A stretch of DNA of 64,000 nt from an uncultured Gammaproteobacteria bacterium (GCA_951812995.1 CATOTD010000003.1:1-64000), one strand, 5' to 3'; shown: positions 34,879 to 45,975, counted from the first letter of the stretch. Made by a program: numbers and translations. The notes: generated by a model not told the origin, from the letters alone.

Positions 34879-36333
34879 TTAGCCAACAGCACCTTCGAGT
34901 GTAACGCCTAAAAGCTTTTGTGCTTCAACAGCAAACTCCATGGGTAATTCCTTAAAGACTTCTCTACAAAAACCATTAACAATCATATTAATGGCATCCT
35001 CTTCCTTGATGCCGCGTTGTCTACAGTAGAATAATTGTTCCTCGCTAATCTTTGCTGTCGTCGCCTCATGTTCAACCGTGGCCGTTGAGTTTTTAGCTTC
35101 AATATATGGAAAGGTGTGCGCACCACATTGATCGCCCATTAATAAAGAATCGCATTGTGTGTGGTTTCTGGCGTTATCAGCATTTTTACTGATTTTGACC
35201 AGACCTCGATAAGACTGCTGTGCATGTCTTGCAGAGATACCTTTGGAGATGATCGTACTGCGGGTATTTTTACCAATGTGTATCATTTTTGTCCCGGTAT
35301 CTGCCTGTTGATAGTTATTCGTTACCGCGACCGAATAAAATTCACCTACAGTGTTATCACCTTTCAAGATACAGCTCGGATATTTCCAGGTAATAGCCGA
35401 TCCGGTTTCGACCTGAGTCCAGGAAATCTTGGCATTGTCACCACGACAATCACCACGTTTGGTTACGAAATTGTAAATGCCCCCGACACCGTTTTCGTCC
35501 CCGGGATACCAGTTTTGTACGGTGGCGTATTTTATTTGTGCATCTGTTAATGCAACCAATTCAACGACGGCCGCATGTAACTGGTTTTCATCGCGCATCG
35601 GTGCGGTACAACCTTCTAGGTAACTTACATGGCTGGCCTCATCAGCGATGATCAAGGTGCGTTCAAACTGGCCAGTATTCGATGCATTGATCCTGAAATA
35701 AGTCGATAACTCCATTGGGCAACGGACACCTTTAGGTATGTAAACAAACGACCCATCGGTGAAAACCGCTGAATTTAATGCGGCAAAAAAGTTATCTGCC
35801 GCGGGCACGACCGAGCCAAGATATTTTTTAACCAGGGCGGGATGTTCTTTTACGGCTTCAGAGAAAGAACAAAAAATCACACCCGCATCGGCGAGTTTTT
35901 CCTTGAAGGTGGTTGCAACAGAAACACTATCAAATACCGCATCTACTGCTACGCCCGCCAATATCATTTGTTCTTGCAGGGGAATACCGAGTTTTTCATA
36001 AGTCTCTAATAATTTGGGGTCAACCTCATCTATACTCTTGAGTTTGTCATCTTTGGATTTAGGCGCGGAATAATAAGAGATGGCCTGATAATCGATAGGG
36101 TCTATATTGAGCTGTGTCCAGTTTGGATCGGCCATCGTCAACCAATGTCGATAGGCCTTTAGCCGCCATTCGAGTAACCATGTCGGCTCTTCTTTCTTTT
36201 TGGAGATAAGGGCGATTGTTGCTTCGCTAAGACCGGGTGCGACCGTGTCAGTTTCAATGTCAGTAAAAAAACCATGTTCATATTCCTTGCGTACAAGATC
36301 TGCAACATTGTCTGTGTGATTTGTCATGGTCAT
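34879..36333 (-). CDS. sufB: SufB, Fe-S scaffold subunit
   Basis: 484 aa, normal length. Family blocks are GTAGI-like [44 protein letters not shown] (with the Cys and Asp-Ser of the cluster site) and [20 protein letters not shown]. The start MTMTNHTDN has a second ATG two codons in; either may serve. It overlaps sufA by 4 nt. Confidence 0.95.
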   Translation of the reverse strand: MTMTNHTDNVADLVRKEYEHGFFTDIETDTVAPGLSEATIALISKKKEEPTWLLEWRLKAYRHWLTMADPNWTQLNIDPIDYQAISYYSAPKSKDDKLKSIDEVDPKLLETYEKLGIPLQEQMILAGVAVDAVFDSVSVATTFKEKLADAGVIFCSFSEAVKEHPALVKKYLGSVVPAADNFFAALNSAVFTDGSFVYIPKGVRCPMELSTYFRINASNTGQFERTLIIADEASHVSYLEGCTAPMRDENQLHAAVVELVALTDAQIKYATVQNWYPGDENGVGGIYNFVTKRGDCRGDNAKISWTQVETGSAITWKYPSCILKGDNTVGEFYSVAVTNNYQQADTGTKMIHIGKNTRSTIISKGISARHAQQSYRGLVKISKNADNARNHTQCDSLLMGDQCGAHTFPYIEAKNSTATVEHEATTAKISEEQLFYCRQRGIKEEDAINMIVNGFCREVFKELPMEFAVEAQKLLGVTLEGAVG

Positions 36334-36683
36334 ACTGCCAATTTTTCTTTAAGACTGAAACTTTCACCGCAACCGCAGGCATCTTCTACATTAGGATTAT
36401 TGAACTTAAACCCAGCGTTTAATCCTTCACGGACAAAGTCAAGCTCTGTTCCAGCAAGATAACGCAGGCTCTGTTCATCGATAACGATCTTGATACCTTT
36501 TGACTCAATCGTTTTATCTGTTGCATTGATCGCTTTGGCCGTCTCAATGACATATTGATAGCCCGAGCACCCCGTTGTTTTTACACCAACACGTAAGCCA
36601 ATGCCGTTCGTATCCTTGGCCAGAACATTTTCAATATGTTGTTTAGCACTGTTGGTAAGATTAATGGTTGTTTTTGTCGTCAT
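36330..36683 (-). CDS. sufA: A-type Fe-S carrier (SufA/ErpA/IscA-like)
   Basis: 117 aa HesB/IscA family. The three conserved Cys are present: [11 protein letters not shown] and [10 protein letters not shown]. Transfers clusters from the scaffold to target proteins. Named for its place in the operon; sequence alone does not separate it from IscA or ErpA. Confidence 0.9.
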   Translation of the reverse strand: MTTKTTINLTNSAKQHIENVLAKDTNGIGLRVGVKTTGCSGYQYVIETAKAINATDKTIESKGIKIVIDEQSLRYLAGTELDFVREGLNAGFKFNNPNVEDACGCGESFSLKEKLAV

Positions 36684-36691
36684 AGTATTTA

Positions 36692-37147
36692 TCAGCTTTG
36701 TAGTTGCAACAAAGCGACATCTTGTCGCTCAGATACATGTTTAACGTTATTGCGTTTGATCAAGTCACTCAAGGTGAGTCCGTTCAAAAATCTTGAGATA
36801 TTCATATTTAACTCCATCCACAAATCATGCGTCAGGCAACGCAGGTTGCCCTGACAATTTTGTTTACCTTTACACCGTGTCACATCGATGGATTCGTCAA
36901 CTGAATAGATGATCTTGGCGATTGTGATGGCATCGGCGGCGAGTGCCAAGCGATAACCGCCACCAGGCCCACGCACACTTTCAACGAGCTTATGCCGTTT
37001 TAATTTACTGAACAGTTGCTCAAGATAAGTCAGAGAAATATCCTGGCGCTTAGCGATATCGGCCAAATTTACCGAACCTTTGCTATCATGCAACGCAATA
37101 TCCAGCATTGCAGTGACGGCATAACGGCCTTTAGTTGTCATTTTCAT
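36692..37147 (-). CDS. iscR: IscR-type Rrf2 regulator
   Basis: 151 aa. Winged-helix N terminus MKMTTKGRYAVTAMLDIALH, recognition segment KRQDISLTYLEQLFSKLK, and the cluster-binding triplet CKGKQNCQGNLRC (spacing Cys-x5-Cys-x5-Cys as in IscR). Controls Fe-S biogenesis genes in response to cluster supply. First gene of the suf operon, with a type-1 IscR site just upstream, so it probably represses itself and the whole operon when clusters are abundant. Confidence 0.93.
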   Translation of the reverse strand: MKMTTKGRYAVTAMLDIALHDSKGSVNLADIAKRQDISLTYLEQLFSKLKRHKLVESVRGPGGGYRLALAADAITIAKIIYSVDESIDVTRCKGKQNCQGNLRCLTHDLWMELNMNISRFLNGLTLSDLIKRNNVKHVSERQDVALLQLQS

Positions 37148-37194
37148 CGTCTATATTTTCTTGCGACTCATCGATCAGATGGCGGCAAGACTAC

Positions 37195-37219
37195 ATAACC
37201 TAGTATTTTAGTCAAGTAT
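37195..37219 (-). promoter_or_regulatory. type-1 IscR-binding site upstream of iscR-suf
   Basis: The minus strand reads ATACTTGACTAAAATACTAG then GTTAT. Aligned to the published E. coli type-1 consensus ATASYYGACTRWWWYAGTCRRSTAT, about 22 of 25 positions fit. TTGACT inside it could also serve as the -35 box, so bound holo-IscR would block transcription. The site is about 50 bp upstream of the iscR start. Confidence 0.75.
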
Positions 37220-37248
37220 TTTTTATTCGTTTTAGTCAGGAGTAAGGA

Positions 37249-37357
37249 TGAGTCGGTCGTGGTCGGGCCAGATCAAGCTGGGTCGGTCGTGGCGTGGCTC
37301 GGATCGGATGTGGTTGGGCGTGGAGGGGCATGGGTCGGATCAAGCTGGGCCGGGGTG
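37249..37357 (+). repeat. degenerate pentanucleotide array E
   Basis: Steps such as GAGTC GGTCG TGGTC GGGCC AGATC AAGCT GGGTC GGTCG TGGCG TGGCT. Located between the iscR promoter and the 3' end of nnrU. No tail motif follows. Confidence 0.82.
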
Positions 37358-37414
37358 ACTGGAACGGAGATTTCAAGTGTAAGTGCTGGTATCCGGTTCC
37401 GAACTTGCCAACAT

Positions 37415-37969
37415 TCATCCAGTGAGGGGGTTGACTCCCAACAGGGTATGAACGCCGACGATTATGACAACAATCACGGTGGTGCCAGCAACATTTATCA
37501 AATCACCTTTCCATATACCAGATTCGGGTCGTTGCCACGCTCCCTCGGCACTATTGATCACAACTATAGTGATCAGCGCCCACAGGCCCATGCCGCCAAA
37601 TAGTAGCACCGCGGCAAGATGACCATTTGTAAGCAGGTGTCCAAGTGACCACACGATCACCCCTAACAACATCGGGTGACGTACCTTGCCAACAAGCATG
37701 CTCCTTGTCGGAGCAACGCCTAGCAGATAAATGGCGACCACGGACAGAAGGTTGGTAATATGGCGCATTATGGGTGCCAGATCATACAGCGGTATCGTAT
37801 CTGCTACACGATATCCCCATATCATCAGCACGAGACCAACAACTATCACAATGGCTATCAGGCTACGCCCGTGCTTGCCCATTGCGTCTCGCAACTGCGG
37901 TGCCACCCGTTTGAGCAAGTGCGCCGCCCACCACAAGGCAAGACCAGCAATCAGCAACCCGTAGCCCAT
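37415..37969 (-). CDS. NnrU-family membrane protein
   Basis: 184 aa with about five or six hydrophobic segments. The family pattern is visible in LLIAGLALWWAAHLLKR, KVRHPMLLGVIVWSLGHLLTNGHLA and IWKGDLINVAGT. NnrU relatives occur in denitrifiers and phototrophs; the fold resembles isoprenylcysteine methyltransferases, with the RHPM-H region as the likely ligand site. No nitrogen-oxide gene is nearby. Confidence 0.8.
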   Translation of the reverse strand: MGYGLLIAGLALWWAAHLLKRVAPQLRDAMGKHGRSLIAIVIVVGLVLMIWGYRVADTIPLYDLAPIMRHITNLLSVVAIYLLGVAPTRSMLVGKVRHPMLLGVIVWSLGHLLTNGHLAAVLLFGGMGLWALITIVVINSAEGAWQRPESGIWKGDLINVAGTTVIVVIIVGVHTLLGVNPLTG

Positions 37970-38124
37970 AGCAAGCCTCGCCTAGTACCTCATACGCGCA
38001 TTGCTAGTTATAATGACAATCGCCTTGTCGCTGGCAACGGCGGTGCAGTAGCAACGCGCAGGTTGGCAATCAGAGAGGCCACAGCAAACACCGCAACACC
38101 CGCCCGCTAATCGTTGGAAGCCCT

Positions 38125-40380
38125 TCAAGAACGCTTAACATCAAAGCGATCAAGATTCATTACCTTGACCCAAGCGGCCACAAAGTCGCTGACGAACTTG
38201 CTCTTTGCGTCGTTAAATGCGTAAACCTCGGCGACAGCGCGTAATTCGCTATTTGAGCCAAAAATGAGATCGACTGGTGTGGCGGTCCATTTCAGCTTGC
38301 CAGTTGCACGATCACGACCCTCGTAAATGTGGGCTGCGGTAGGCGATTGCGTCCACTGCGTTGACAAGTCAAGCAGATTGACGAAAAAATCGTTGCTTAA
38401 GGCCCCGGCTTTATCCGTAAACACGCCGTGCTTTGTGTTCCCAAAATTCGCGCCCAGCGCACGCATACCGCCGATCAGAACAGTCATCTCTGGTATCGTC
38501 AAAGACAAGGTGTCGGCTTTATCGACCAGTAACACTACGGGTGATCTTGCGTTATCTGCGCCGAAATAATTACGAAAACCATCGGCACTTGGCTCAAGCA
38601 CAGCAAATGAGTTCACGTCGGTTTGTGCTTGCGACGCATCCATACGACCCGGTGTGAAAGGGATCTCAATGGTATGACCGGCTTTTTTTGCGGCGGCTTC
38701 AATCGCTGCGTTACCACCGATAATAATTACATCGGCCAGCGATACTTTTTTGCCCTTTGCCAGTGATTTATTGAAATTATTCTGGATGCTTGTCAGTTTT
38801 TTCAAGACTTTTTGCAGCTCATCGGGCTGGTTAACAACCCAGTCTTTTTGAGGTGCCAGGCGCAATCGGGCACCGTTAGCACCACCACGAAAATCTGTAT
38901 CACGGAATGTGGAAGCCGAAGCCCAGGCCGTTCTAACTAATTCTGGAATGGTTAATCCCGATTTTAGTATGATGGACTCCAGTTGCTCTGCTTCATCGTG
39001 ACTGATGAGCGCATGATCAACAGCCGGAATAGGATCCTGCCAAATCATCTGTTCCTTAGGCACCATCGAACCAAGATAGCGCGTGGTCGGCCCCATGTCG
39101 CGATGCGTTAATTTGAACCAGGCTTTAGCAAACGCAATTTCAAACTCTTTCGGGTTGTCAAGCCAGTGCTTGGTAATCTTGCGGTATGCAGGGTCAAGTT
39201 TCAGTGCCAGATCAGTCGTAAACATAATCGGCGCGTGTCGCTTTGATTTATCATGCGCATCAGGCACCAGATTTGCGACAGACTTGTCATCTGGAATCCA
39301 TTGCGTCGCACCTGCCGGACTCTTTGTTTTAACCCAGTTAAAAGCATATAGATTTTGCAGATAGTTGTGCGTCCAGGCCGCCGGGTTACTCGTCCAAGCA
39401 CCTTCTAAACCACTGGTGATAGTGTCCGCGCCCCGACCACTTTTATAACTGCTATTCCAACCCGTGCTTTGTGCCTCAATGCTTTCAGCTTCAGGCTCTT
39501 TACCGACATACTTGCCTGGATCTGCTGCGCCATGGGCTTTACCAAAGGTATGCCCACCCGCAATCAATGCAGCAGTTTCTTCATCATTCATCGCCATGCG
39601 ACCAAATGCCACACGTATATCCTGAGCCGCTGCCAGCGGATCGGGGTTGCCGTTAGGACCTTCGGGATTCACATAAATTAAACCCATTTGGGTTGCGCCA
39701 AACGGTTTTTTCAGATCTCTCTTGCCGTGGTAGCGTTGGTCATCTGCAAGCCATTTTGTTTCAGTACCCCAATCAATGTCCTCTGGTTCCCAATCGTCTA
39801 CACGTCCGCCGGCAAAACCCAAGGTTCTAAACCCCATAGACTCCATAGCGACGGTACCGGCAAGAACCATCAGATCACCCCATGAGAGCTTGTTGCCGTA
39901 TTTTTGTTTGATCGGCCACAGTAAAAGTCGCGCCTTGTCCAAGTTTGCATTATCTGGCCAGCTATTAAGTGGTGCGAAACGTTGTCCGCCACCATAGCCG
40001 CCGCCGCGACCGTCACTCACACGATAGGTACCCGCACTGTGCCAGGCCATACGAATAAAAAATGGGCCGTAATGGCCGTAGTCTGCTGGCCACCAGTCTT
40101 GTGAAGTGGTCATTAGTATCTCAAGATCCCGTTTCACCGCATCGAGATCCAGACTTTTAAATTCTTTAGCGTAATCAAAATCCGCACCCAAAGGATTAGA
40201 TGCAGGCGAATTTGTCCGCAACGGCGTAAGATCCAGGCGATTGGGCCACCAATACTCATTGGTTGTTACCCTATCTTGCGCCAGTGCCAGATCAATGGAG
40301 GCGACCGAAGACAATCCAAGCACAAGCAAGGCCATTACAAACATCGTCATTGTATTTAATTTATTTTTAGCCATTGTCAA
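38125..40380 (-). CDS. katG: catalase-peroxidase with N-terminal export signal
   Basis: 751 aa bifunctional haem enzyme removing H2O2. N-terminal residues 1-35 form a typical signal peptide ([16 protein letters not shown], cleavage near ALA-QD), so the enzyme is exported, as in KatP/KatG2-type homologues. The distal-site block [18 protein letters not shown] gives Arg, Trp and His; YVNPEGPNG holds the Tyr of the Trp-Tyr-Met adduct, and [11 protein letters not shown] the proximal His. The second, non-haem domain is complete. A 246-bp A/T-rich gap upstream should contain its promoter. Confidence 0.94.
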   Translation of the reverse strand: MTMAKNKLNTMTMFVMALLVLGLSSVASIDLALAQDRVTTNEYWWPNRLDLTPLRTNSPASNPLGADFDYAKEFKSLDLDAVKRDLEILMTTSQDWWPADYGHYGPFFIRMAWHSAGTYRVSDGRGGGYGGGQRFAPLNSWPDNANLDKARLLLWPIKQKYGNKLSWGDLMVLAGTVAMESMGFRTLGFAGGRVDDWEPEDIDWGTETKWLADDQRYHGKRDLKKPFGATQMGLIYVNPEGPNGNPDPLAAAQDIRVAFGRMAMNDEETAALIAGGHTFGKAHGAADPGKYVGKEPEAESIEAQSTGWNSSYKSGRGADTITSGLEGAWTSNPAAWTHNYLQNLYAFNWVKTKSPAGATQWIPDDKSVANLVPDAHDKSKRHAPIMFTTDLALKLDPAYRKITKHWLDNPKEFEIAFAKAWFKLTHRDMGPTTRYLGSMVPKEQMIWQDPIPAVDHALISHDEAEQLESIILKSGLTIPELVRTAWASASTFRDTDFRGGANGARLRLAPQKDWVVNQPDELQKVLKKLTSIQNNFNKSLAKGKKVSLADVIIIGGNAAIEAAAKKAGHTIEIPFTPGRMDASQAQTDVNSFAVLEPSADGFRNYFGADNARSPVVLLVDKADTLSLTIPEMTVLIGGMRALGANFGNTKHGVFTDKAGALSNDFFVNLLDLSTQWTQSPTAAHIYEGRDRATGKLKWTATPVDLIFGSNSELRAVAEVYAFNDAKSKFVSDFVAAWVKVMNLDRFDVKRS

Positions 40381-40626
40381 TTCCTCTTAGTAAAGTGTTA
40401 TGTCTATTGCTTATAATGAATCTTAATGCACTTCAAAACAATATCTAATCAATTATTTTTATGCTAATTATAGCAACCCGCTATGATTAATTCTGTTATA
40501 AAATATTGCACAATAACAAAATCAAATACCCGCTTGACTGAAGTCAAGGACGTATCAGCCGCTATAAGATAATGCCAACACAAAATAGACGTGGGTAAGA
40601 TTTTCGCGGCTACCACTAGATACAAT

Positions 40627-42372
40627 TTAGAGCGGTTCTAAATGGTTAATCATTAATTGTAGCGTTTGTCGATTCTGAAATTCGTTAATAGCCAGTGTAT
40701 ATGCGATCTGAACATGCGAGACATATGTTGGCCAAGTCTCATCCGTATGATTAAACGCAATGGCATCTAACATCTTATGACTATCTCTGGTCTGCAGTTT
40801 AAGTTTTAGATGATGTTTACCAACGATACGTTTATTGATGAGCTTAAATTGACCCTCGAATAGTGGCTCAGGAAAGCCTTGTCCCCAGGGTCCGGCAAGT
40901 CGAATATCATGCGCTAATTGTATAGACAAGTCCCGGCTTAACAATTCGCCATCGCTTAGACAGCGATCCTGCATATCCGCAAAAGAGATATGTTGCTGTA
41001 GTGTCTGGTTAAATTGCGCTGTAAATAATCCGAATTGTGACTCGTTTATAGTCAAGCCTGCCGCCATTGCATGACCGCCAAAACCAAGAATCAAGCCGGG
41101 GTTAAGACGGTTAATATCTGCTAGTAGATCGCGAATATGCAAACCATTAATAGAACGTGCCGAGCCTTTGATAATAACCTTTCCTCTTTTGCGTGTACTG
41201 TCTCTGGCAAAGGCTATTACGGGACGATTAAACGTTTCCTTAAGCCGACCGGCAAGAATACCAATGACACCCTGATGCCATGCTGGATTAAAAAGACAGA
41301 TCCCTTGCGCCAACTCGTTGGATGATTGTTCCAGATAATCTTGCAATGCAACGGTGGCTTGATCTTGCATATCATGCTGAATTTCTCGGCGCGTTTTATT
41401 CAAAGTGTCGAGTTGCTGTGCCATGTCTATTGCCGTTGACGCATTATCTGTCAATAGACATTCAATGCCTAAAGACATATCGGTTATGCGACCGGCCGCG
41501 TTTAAACGTGGTGCAATGGAAAAACCAAGATCGGTGGCAGACAACATTGGCAAAGACTTGCCAGCCAATCTTAATAGCGCCGAGATACCAGCAATGGATC
41601 TGTTTTGTCTTATAAGTTTTAAGCCATGTGCGACCATGATCCGATTGTTTTTATCCAACGGCACCACATCGGCAACGGTTCCGAGGGCAACAATGTCCAG
41701 TAACCGCGCCAAGTTCGGGTAGGTGATATGCTTTTTTTCAAACCAGCCTTGTGCTCTTAAATGGGCGCGCAAGGCTAGCAAGATATAAAACACAACACCA
41801 ACACCCGCAAGATTTTTACTCGCGAAAGAATCACCTGCTAATTGCGGATTAACAATCGCATCGGCAGCCGGTAGCACTGCGCCTGGCAAGTGATGGTCGG
41901 TAATCAAGACCTTAACACCATTGTCAAGCGCCCGTTTCACCCCCGCGACACTTGAAATACCATTATCGACCGTCATTAATAAATATGGATCATATTCCAG
42001 CGCAACATCAACGATCTCTGGTGTGAGTCCATAACCGTATTCAAACCGGTTCGGCACCACATACACAATATCTTCACCCCCCATCAGCGTTAGGCCACGT
42101 ATCGCCAAGGCACAACTGGTCGCACCATCGGCATCAAAATCAGCAACGATTAATATGCGTTGCTGATGTTCTAGTGCGGTTTGTAATAATATAACGGCTG
42201 CCTCAATGCCAGTGAGCGTGTTATAGGGTAACAGCGCGGCAAGTGAATAATCCAAATCGTCACCCGATTGTATCGCGCGCGCGGCAAAAACCCGTTTCAA
42301 AACGGGATGAATTGAATCTGGCAAATTTATTTCAGCCGGAATACTGCGCCGAATGATCGATTTATTTTTCAT
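40627..42372 (-). CDS. recJ: single-strand-specific exonuclease RecJ
   Basis: 581 aa from ATG 42372 (MKNKSIIRRSIPAE); the track uses an upstream TTG. 5'-3' ssDNA exonuclease in recombination and mismatch repair. DHH motifs: VADFDADGATSCALA, MTVDNGISS, LITDHHLPG; DHHA1 block GFGGHAMAAGLTI. Follows the rpfE-like gene by 6 bp. Confidence 0.93.
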   Translation of the reverse strand: MKNKSIIRRSIPAEINLPDSIHPVLKRVFAARAIQSGDDLDYSLAALLPYNTLTGIEAAVILLQTALEHQQRILIVADFDADGATSCALAIRGLTLMGGEDIVYVVPNRFEYGYGLTPEIVDVALEYDPYLLMTVDNGISSVAGVKRALDNGVKVLITDHHLPGAVLPAADAIVNPQLAGDSFASKNLAGVGVVFYILLALRAHLRAQGWFEKKHITYPNLARLLDIVALGTVADVVPLDKNNRIMVAHGLKLIRQNRSIAGISALLRLAGKSLPMLSATDLGFSIAPRLNAAGRITDMSLGIECLLTDNASTAIDMAQQLDTLNKTRREIQHDMQDQATVALQDYLEQSSNELAQGICLFNPAWHQGVIGILAGRLKETFNRPVIAFARDSTRKRGKVIIKGSARSINGLHIRDLLADINRLNPGLILGFGGHAMAAGLTINESQFGLFTAQFNQTLQQHISFADMQDRCLSDGELLSRDLSIQLAHDIRLAGPWGQGFPEPLFEGQFKLINKRIVGKHHLKLKLQTRDSHKMLDAIAFNHTDETWPTYVSHVQIAYTLAINEFQNRQTLQLMINHLEPL

Positions 42373-42378
42373 GGGCAA

Positions 42379-43398
42379 TCAATGCTTGCAAGCATGTATG
42401 TTCTGCTTTTTTTTCCAAAATTTGTAACGTGAGGACTGGTCCAGACGGATATAATTCATATCTGTTTTAATATGCAACTGATCAAGTTCGTTTCTTTTTA
42501 ATGCCGTTATTAAGGGTTGAAACCAGTTTGCTTCATAAAACAGCAAGGCCTCAAGCCAACCTTCAAGATCATGATAATAACTGTATTTTTGACAAGCATT
42601 GATGACAATCAGACCTTTATAACTGACATCTTTTTTATCAAGCGCAAGGTAGTTGTCGGGGAGTGCTGTAAACGGTGTGACCGCAATCATGGACAAGCTC
42701 TTTGCTAATATCTCATCACTACAGACAAAAGACCATTGCCGCTCAACACGCTTTGGCAATGCGCCGTAACCCCAGAACCAGAGACTGTTAATCGGTAATT
42801 TATGCTCCTGTACACGTTGTTTGTTAAGTTCGGCATTGTGCAAGGTCATCTGTATATCATTCATTAACTGGCGCAGATTAAGTCGATCATCCCCATCCGG
42901 CATAAAAGGTAGCACAGTCTGACCAGTAACCGCATCGATCGGGGTTGTTTTAATCTTGAGATCCTCTTTGATGCGTAGATACCAACGAGTCGGCACGGGC
43001 ACTTCAAGCGCAAGGTCGTGGGCGTCTAACAGGCTATGTATATCTGCGCTAAGCACTAAGGCATCATGTTGGCTGATGGTGAATTGATTATTATCTATCA
43101 GTATTAAGCCATCCCGATCAGCTTGCACATGCACCGGGTCGGCACGTAACCAGAAACCGTCAGGGTATTGATTGTCATCTGTCAATCGAGAGATAGCCGC
43201 TACAGGAAAATCATTGTCAGCGGCTACGCTTATACCGAATAATTCGCAGAGACTATAGCTGGCCGACACAGTTGTCTGAGATTGATGCCCACCTTTAGTC
43301 AGTATCCAGTTAAGTGCTGGCAAGTCGGGCAAATCATCAGGGTGTATGGCCATATCCGGACCCAATAATCCAGGCATAAATATTGTCAAGCTACGCAT
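42379..43398 (-). CDS. RpfE-type protein, distant phosphoglycerate mutase relative
   Basis: 339 aa, COG4255-like. Similar proteins are encoded next to recJ in Xanthomonas, where rpfE lies by recJ. The PGM/alkaline phosphatase-like pattern is weak, with no clear metal-binding set. LWFWGYGALP is the most characteristic block. Function unproven. Transcribed with recJ. Confidence 0.7.
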   Translation of the reverse strand: MRSLTIFMPGLLGPDMAIHPDDLPDLPALNWILTKGGHQSQTTVSASYSLCELFGISVAADNDFPVAAISRLTDDNQYPDGFWLRADPVHVQADRDGLILIDNNQFTISQHDALVLSADIHSLLDAHDLALEVPVPTRWYLRIKEDLKIKTTPIDAVTGQTVLPFMPDGDDRLNLRQLMNDIQMTLHNAELNKQRVQEHKLPINSLWFWGYGALPKRVERQWSFVCSDEILAKSLSMIAVTPFTALPDNYLALDKKDVSYKGLIVINACQKYSYYHDLEGWLEALLFYEANWFQPLITALKRNELDQLHIKTDMNYIRLDQSSRYKFWKKKQNIHACKH

Positions 43399-43471
43399 CT
43401 AGCATCCTGCTCGGCGCGGTTGTAAAACGATGATTACCCATTAACAAAAGCACGGGTTAATCATTAAGACA

Positions 43472-44617
43472 TTACCCCGCCAGGTTTTTCATGATGGCAG
43501 ATTGCACCTGATCCAGTTTAGCCTCAATAGTAATAAGCTCACCAGCACTTTGCCTGATCGCCGTGTCAGGATCCTTGAGGCCATGACCGGTCAAGGTACA
43601 TACAATACAACTGCCTTCTGGAATTTTACCGGTCTTTACATCACGCATGGCACCCGCTAAGGAGATTGCAGAAGCGGGTTCGCAAAAGAGACCTTCTTTT
43701 TCTGCGAGTAGTTTTTGGGCGGCAAGAATCTCTTCATCAGAACATTCATCAAACCAACCGCCGGATTCCTCATTAACCTGCCAGGCACTGTCCCATGACT
43801 GCGGATGGCCGATCCTGATTGCAGTTGCCACCGTCTCTGGATTATCGACCATGACACCACGTAAAAATGGCGCGGCACCCTGTGCTTGATAACCCACCAT
43901 CTTTGGCCGCGTGCTGACAATCGGTTCATGCGCGTAGGGACAATGACCATTACAATAGGCACAGGCCGCAGTGACGTTATCGTTTTTACTACAGGCATAT
44001 TCGCTGTAGCCTATCCAATGCGCAGTAATATTGCCGGCATTGCCAACGGGCAAGCAATGAAAGTCTGGGGCCCTACCCAATGTCTCAATAATTTCAAACG
44101 CCGCGGTTTTTTGTCCCTGTAGACGATATGGATTTATCGAGTTGACAATAGTGACAGGTGTTGCCTCAGCCACTTCTTTTACAAGCTGCATACCCGCATC
44201 AAAATTACCGCTAACCTGGAGAATGATCGCACCTTCCAGCATGGCTTGCGCCAATTTACCCTGTGCTATTTTGCCATCTGGAATGACAACAAACGCCTTT
44301 ATTGCGGCACGTGCTGCATAGGCTGCGGCTGCGGCCGAAGTATTACCCGTGGAAGCACATACGATCGCCTTGGCACCGTCTTCAACCGCCTTGGTCACGG
44401 CCATAGTCATACCGCGATCCTTGAATGAACCGGTTGGATTCAGGCCTTCGTATTTGGCGTAAATATCGATCTTTCTATCCAATAATGCCGGAATATTATG
44501 CAGTTTAAGCAGCGGTGTATTACCTTCACCAAGGCTGATAATTTGCGTATCAGCACTGACCGGCAGGCGTTCACGGTAATGTTCAATGAGTCCGCTATAA
44601 TGGGTTTGCAAAGTCAT
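43472..44617 (-). CDS. thrC: threonine synthase
   Basis: 381 aa, PLP enzyme converting O-phosphohomoserine to threonine. The PLP Lys is in LNPTGSFKDRGM and the phosphate-binding loop in GNAGNITAHW. It follows hom by 3 bp. A Cys-rich insert (ACAYCNGHCPYAHEP) is not common in thrC and could bind a metal. Confidence 0.93.
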   Translation of the reverse strand: MTLQTHYSGLIEHYRERLPVSADTQIISLGEGNTPLLKLHNIPALLDRKIDIYAKYEGLNPTGSFKDRGMTMAVTKAVEDGAKAIVCASTGNTSAAAAAYAARAAIKAFVVIPDGKIAQGKLAQAMLEGAIILQVSGNFDAGMQLVKEVAEATPVTIVNSINPYRLQGQKTAAFEIIETLGRAPDFHCLPVGNAGNITAHWIGYSEYACSKNDNVTAACAYCNGHCPYAHEPIVSTRPKMVGYQAQGAAPFLRGVMVDNPETVATAIRIGHPQSWDSAWQVNEESGGWFDECSDEEILAAQKLLAEKEGLFCEPASAISLAGAMRDVKTGKIPEGSCIVCTLTGHGLKDPDTAIRQSAGELITIEAKLDQVQSAIMKNLAG

Positions 44618-44620
44618 TTT

Positions 44621-45937
44621 TTATCCTAAGGTTTCCACACGAATACGCATTATTTCACCCGTAATTGCATCAAGCGCTACTATCTTTGCAAGCGCATTAT
44701 TTATATTTTTTTCCTTGATACGTTGCGTTAAAAATATTATCGGTACATGACTTGCATCTGTTGTTAACTCTTTTTGCAAGATAGCTTCAATACTGATCCC
44801 AAAGTCGCCTAATATTGTTGTTATATCAGCCAGCACGCCAGGTTTATCTATCGCATTCAGGCGTAGATAATAAGCCGTTACCGTCTCCTCCATGGGCAAT
44901 ATTTCAATCGTCGATAAGGCCTCGGGTTGAAAGCCGAGAGGCGCGACTCGATTTTTCGGATCGGTGGTTAAGGTACGCACAACATCAACCACATCGGCAA
45001 CCACGGCCGATGCAGTTGGTTCAGACCCCGCCCCCGCGCCGTAATACAAAGTAGGACCGACGGCATTACCCTTTACCAACACCGCATTCATCACGTCATC
45101 CACATTGGCAATTAAACGCCGTTCGGGGATCAAGGTCGGGTGTACACGCTGTTCAATGCCAGTCATTGTTTTTCGTGTAATACCTAAATGTTTAATCCGA
45201 TAACCCAACTCACCCGCATACAGCACATCTTGTTGCTCTATCTTGCCTATGCCCTCGGTATAGGTTTTATCAAACTGCAATGGCGTACCAAATGCAGTCG
45301 AACTGAGGATAGTCAACTTATGTGCGGCATCAATACCCTCAACATCAAAACTCGGATCGGCTTCAGCGTAACCCAAGGCCTGTGCTTCTTGCAGGGCCTG
45401 GTCAAAGGTTTGACCCTTATCACGCATCGCCGTCAGGATAAAATTCCCCGTGCCATTGATAATACCGGCTATCCACTCGATTTGATTAGCAGCCAAGCCT
45501 TCGCGTATGGCCTTAAGAACTGGAATACCGCCTGCCACGCCCGCCTCAAACGCAACCATGACACCTTTTGCCTTGGCCGCGGCAAAGATTTCATTACCAT
45601 GGATTGCGATCAGGGCCTTGTTGGCCGTCACAACATGTTTGCCGTTTTCGATTGCCTTTAAGACCAGCTCTTTCGCGGGCGAATAACCCCCTATCAATTC
45701 GATAACGATTTCAATTTCGGGATCATTCACAACCGCAAAAGCATCATCAGATATCTTGTCTATTTGCTGCAGGCCTTTGATCAGCGCTGGATTATAATCT
45801 TTGGCGGCCGCATGTGTAAGGCGGATATAACGCCCGACACGCCGGGCAATTTCAGTGGCATTACAGGTAAGTACATTGACGGTCCCGCCACCCACAGTCC
45901 CTAACCCTAGCAGTCCTATTTTAACCGGCTCCAGCAT
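44621..45937 (-). CDS. hom: homoserine dehydrogenase
   Basis: 438 aa, stand-alone (no aspartokinase fusion). NAD(P) motif GLLGLGTVGGG at the N terminus, active-site region INGTGNFILT with AEADPSFDVEG, and a C-terminal ACT domain (LNAIDKPGVLADITTILGDF) for threonine feedback. With thrC forms the threonine branch. Confidence 0.95.
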   Translation of the reverse strand: MLEPVKIGLLGLGTVGGGTVNVLTCNATEIARRVGRYIRLTHAAAKDYNPALIKGLQQIDKISDDAFAVVNDPEIEIVIELIGGYSPAKELVLKAIENGKHVVTANKALIAIHGNEIFAAAKAKGVMVAFEAGVAGGIPVLKAIREGLAANQIEWIAGIINGTGNFILTAMRDKGQTFDQALQEAQALGYAEADPSFDVEGIDAAHKLTILSSTAFGTPLQFDKTYTEGIGKIEQQDVLYAGELGYRIKHLGITRKTMTGIEQRVHPTLIPERRLIANVDDVMNAVLVKGNAVGPTLYYGAGAGSEPTASAVVADVVDVVRTLTTDPKNRVAPLGFQPEALSTIEILPMEETVTAYYLRLNAIDKPGVLADITTILGDFGISIEAILQKELTTDASHVPIIFLTQRIKEKNINNALAKIVALDAITGEIMRIRVETLG

Positions 45938-45975
45938 TACGCTTTCTCATTAATAGCTCTTAAATTGATTGATGC

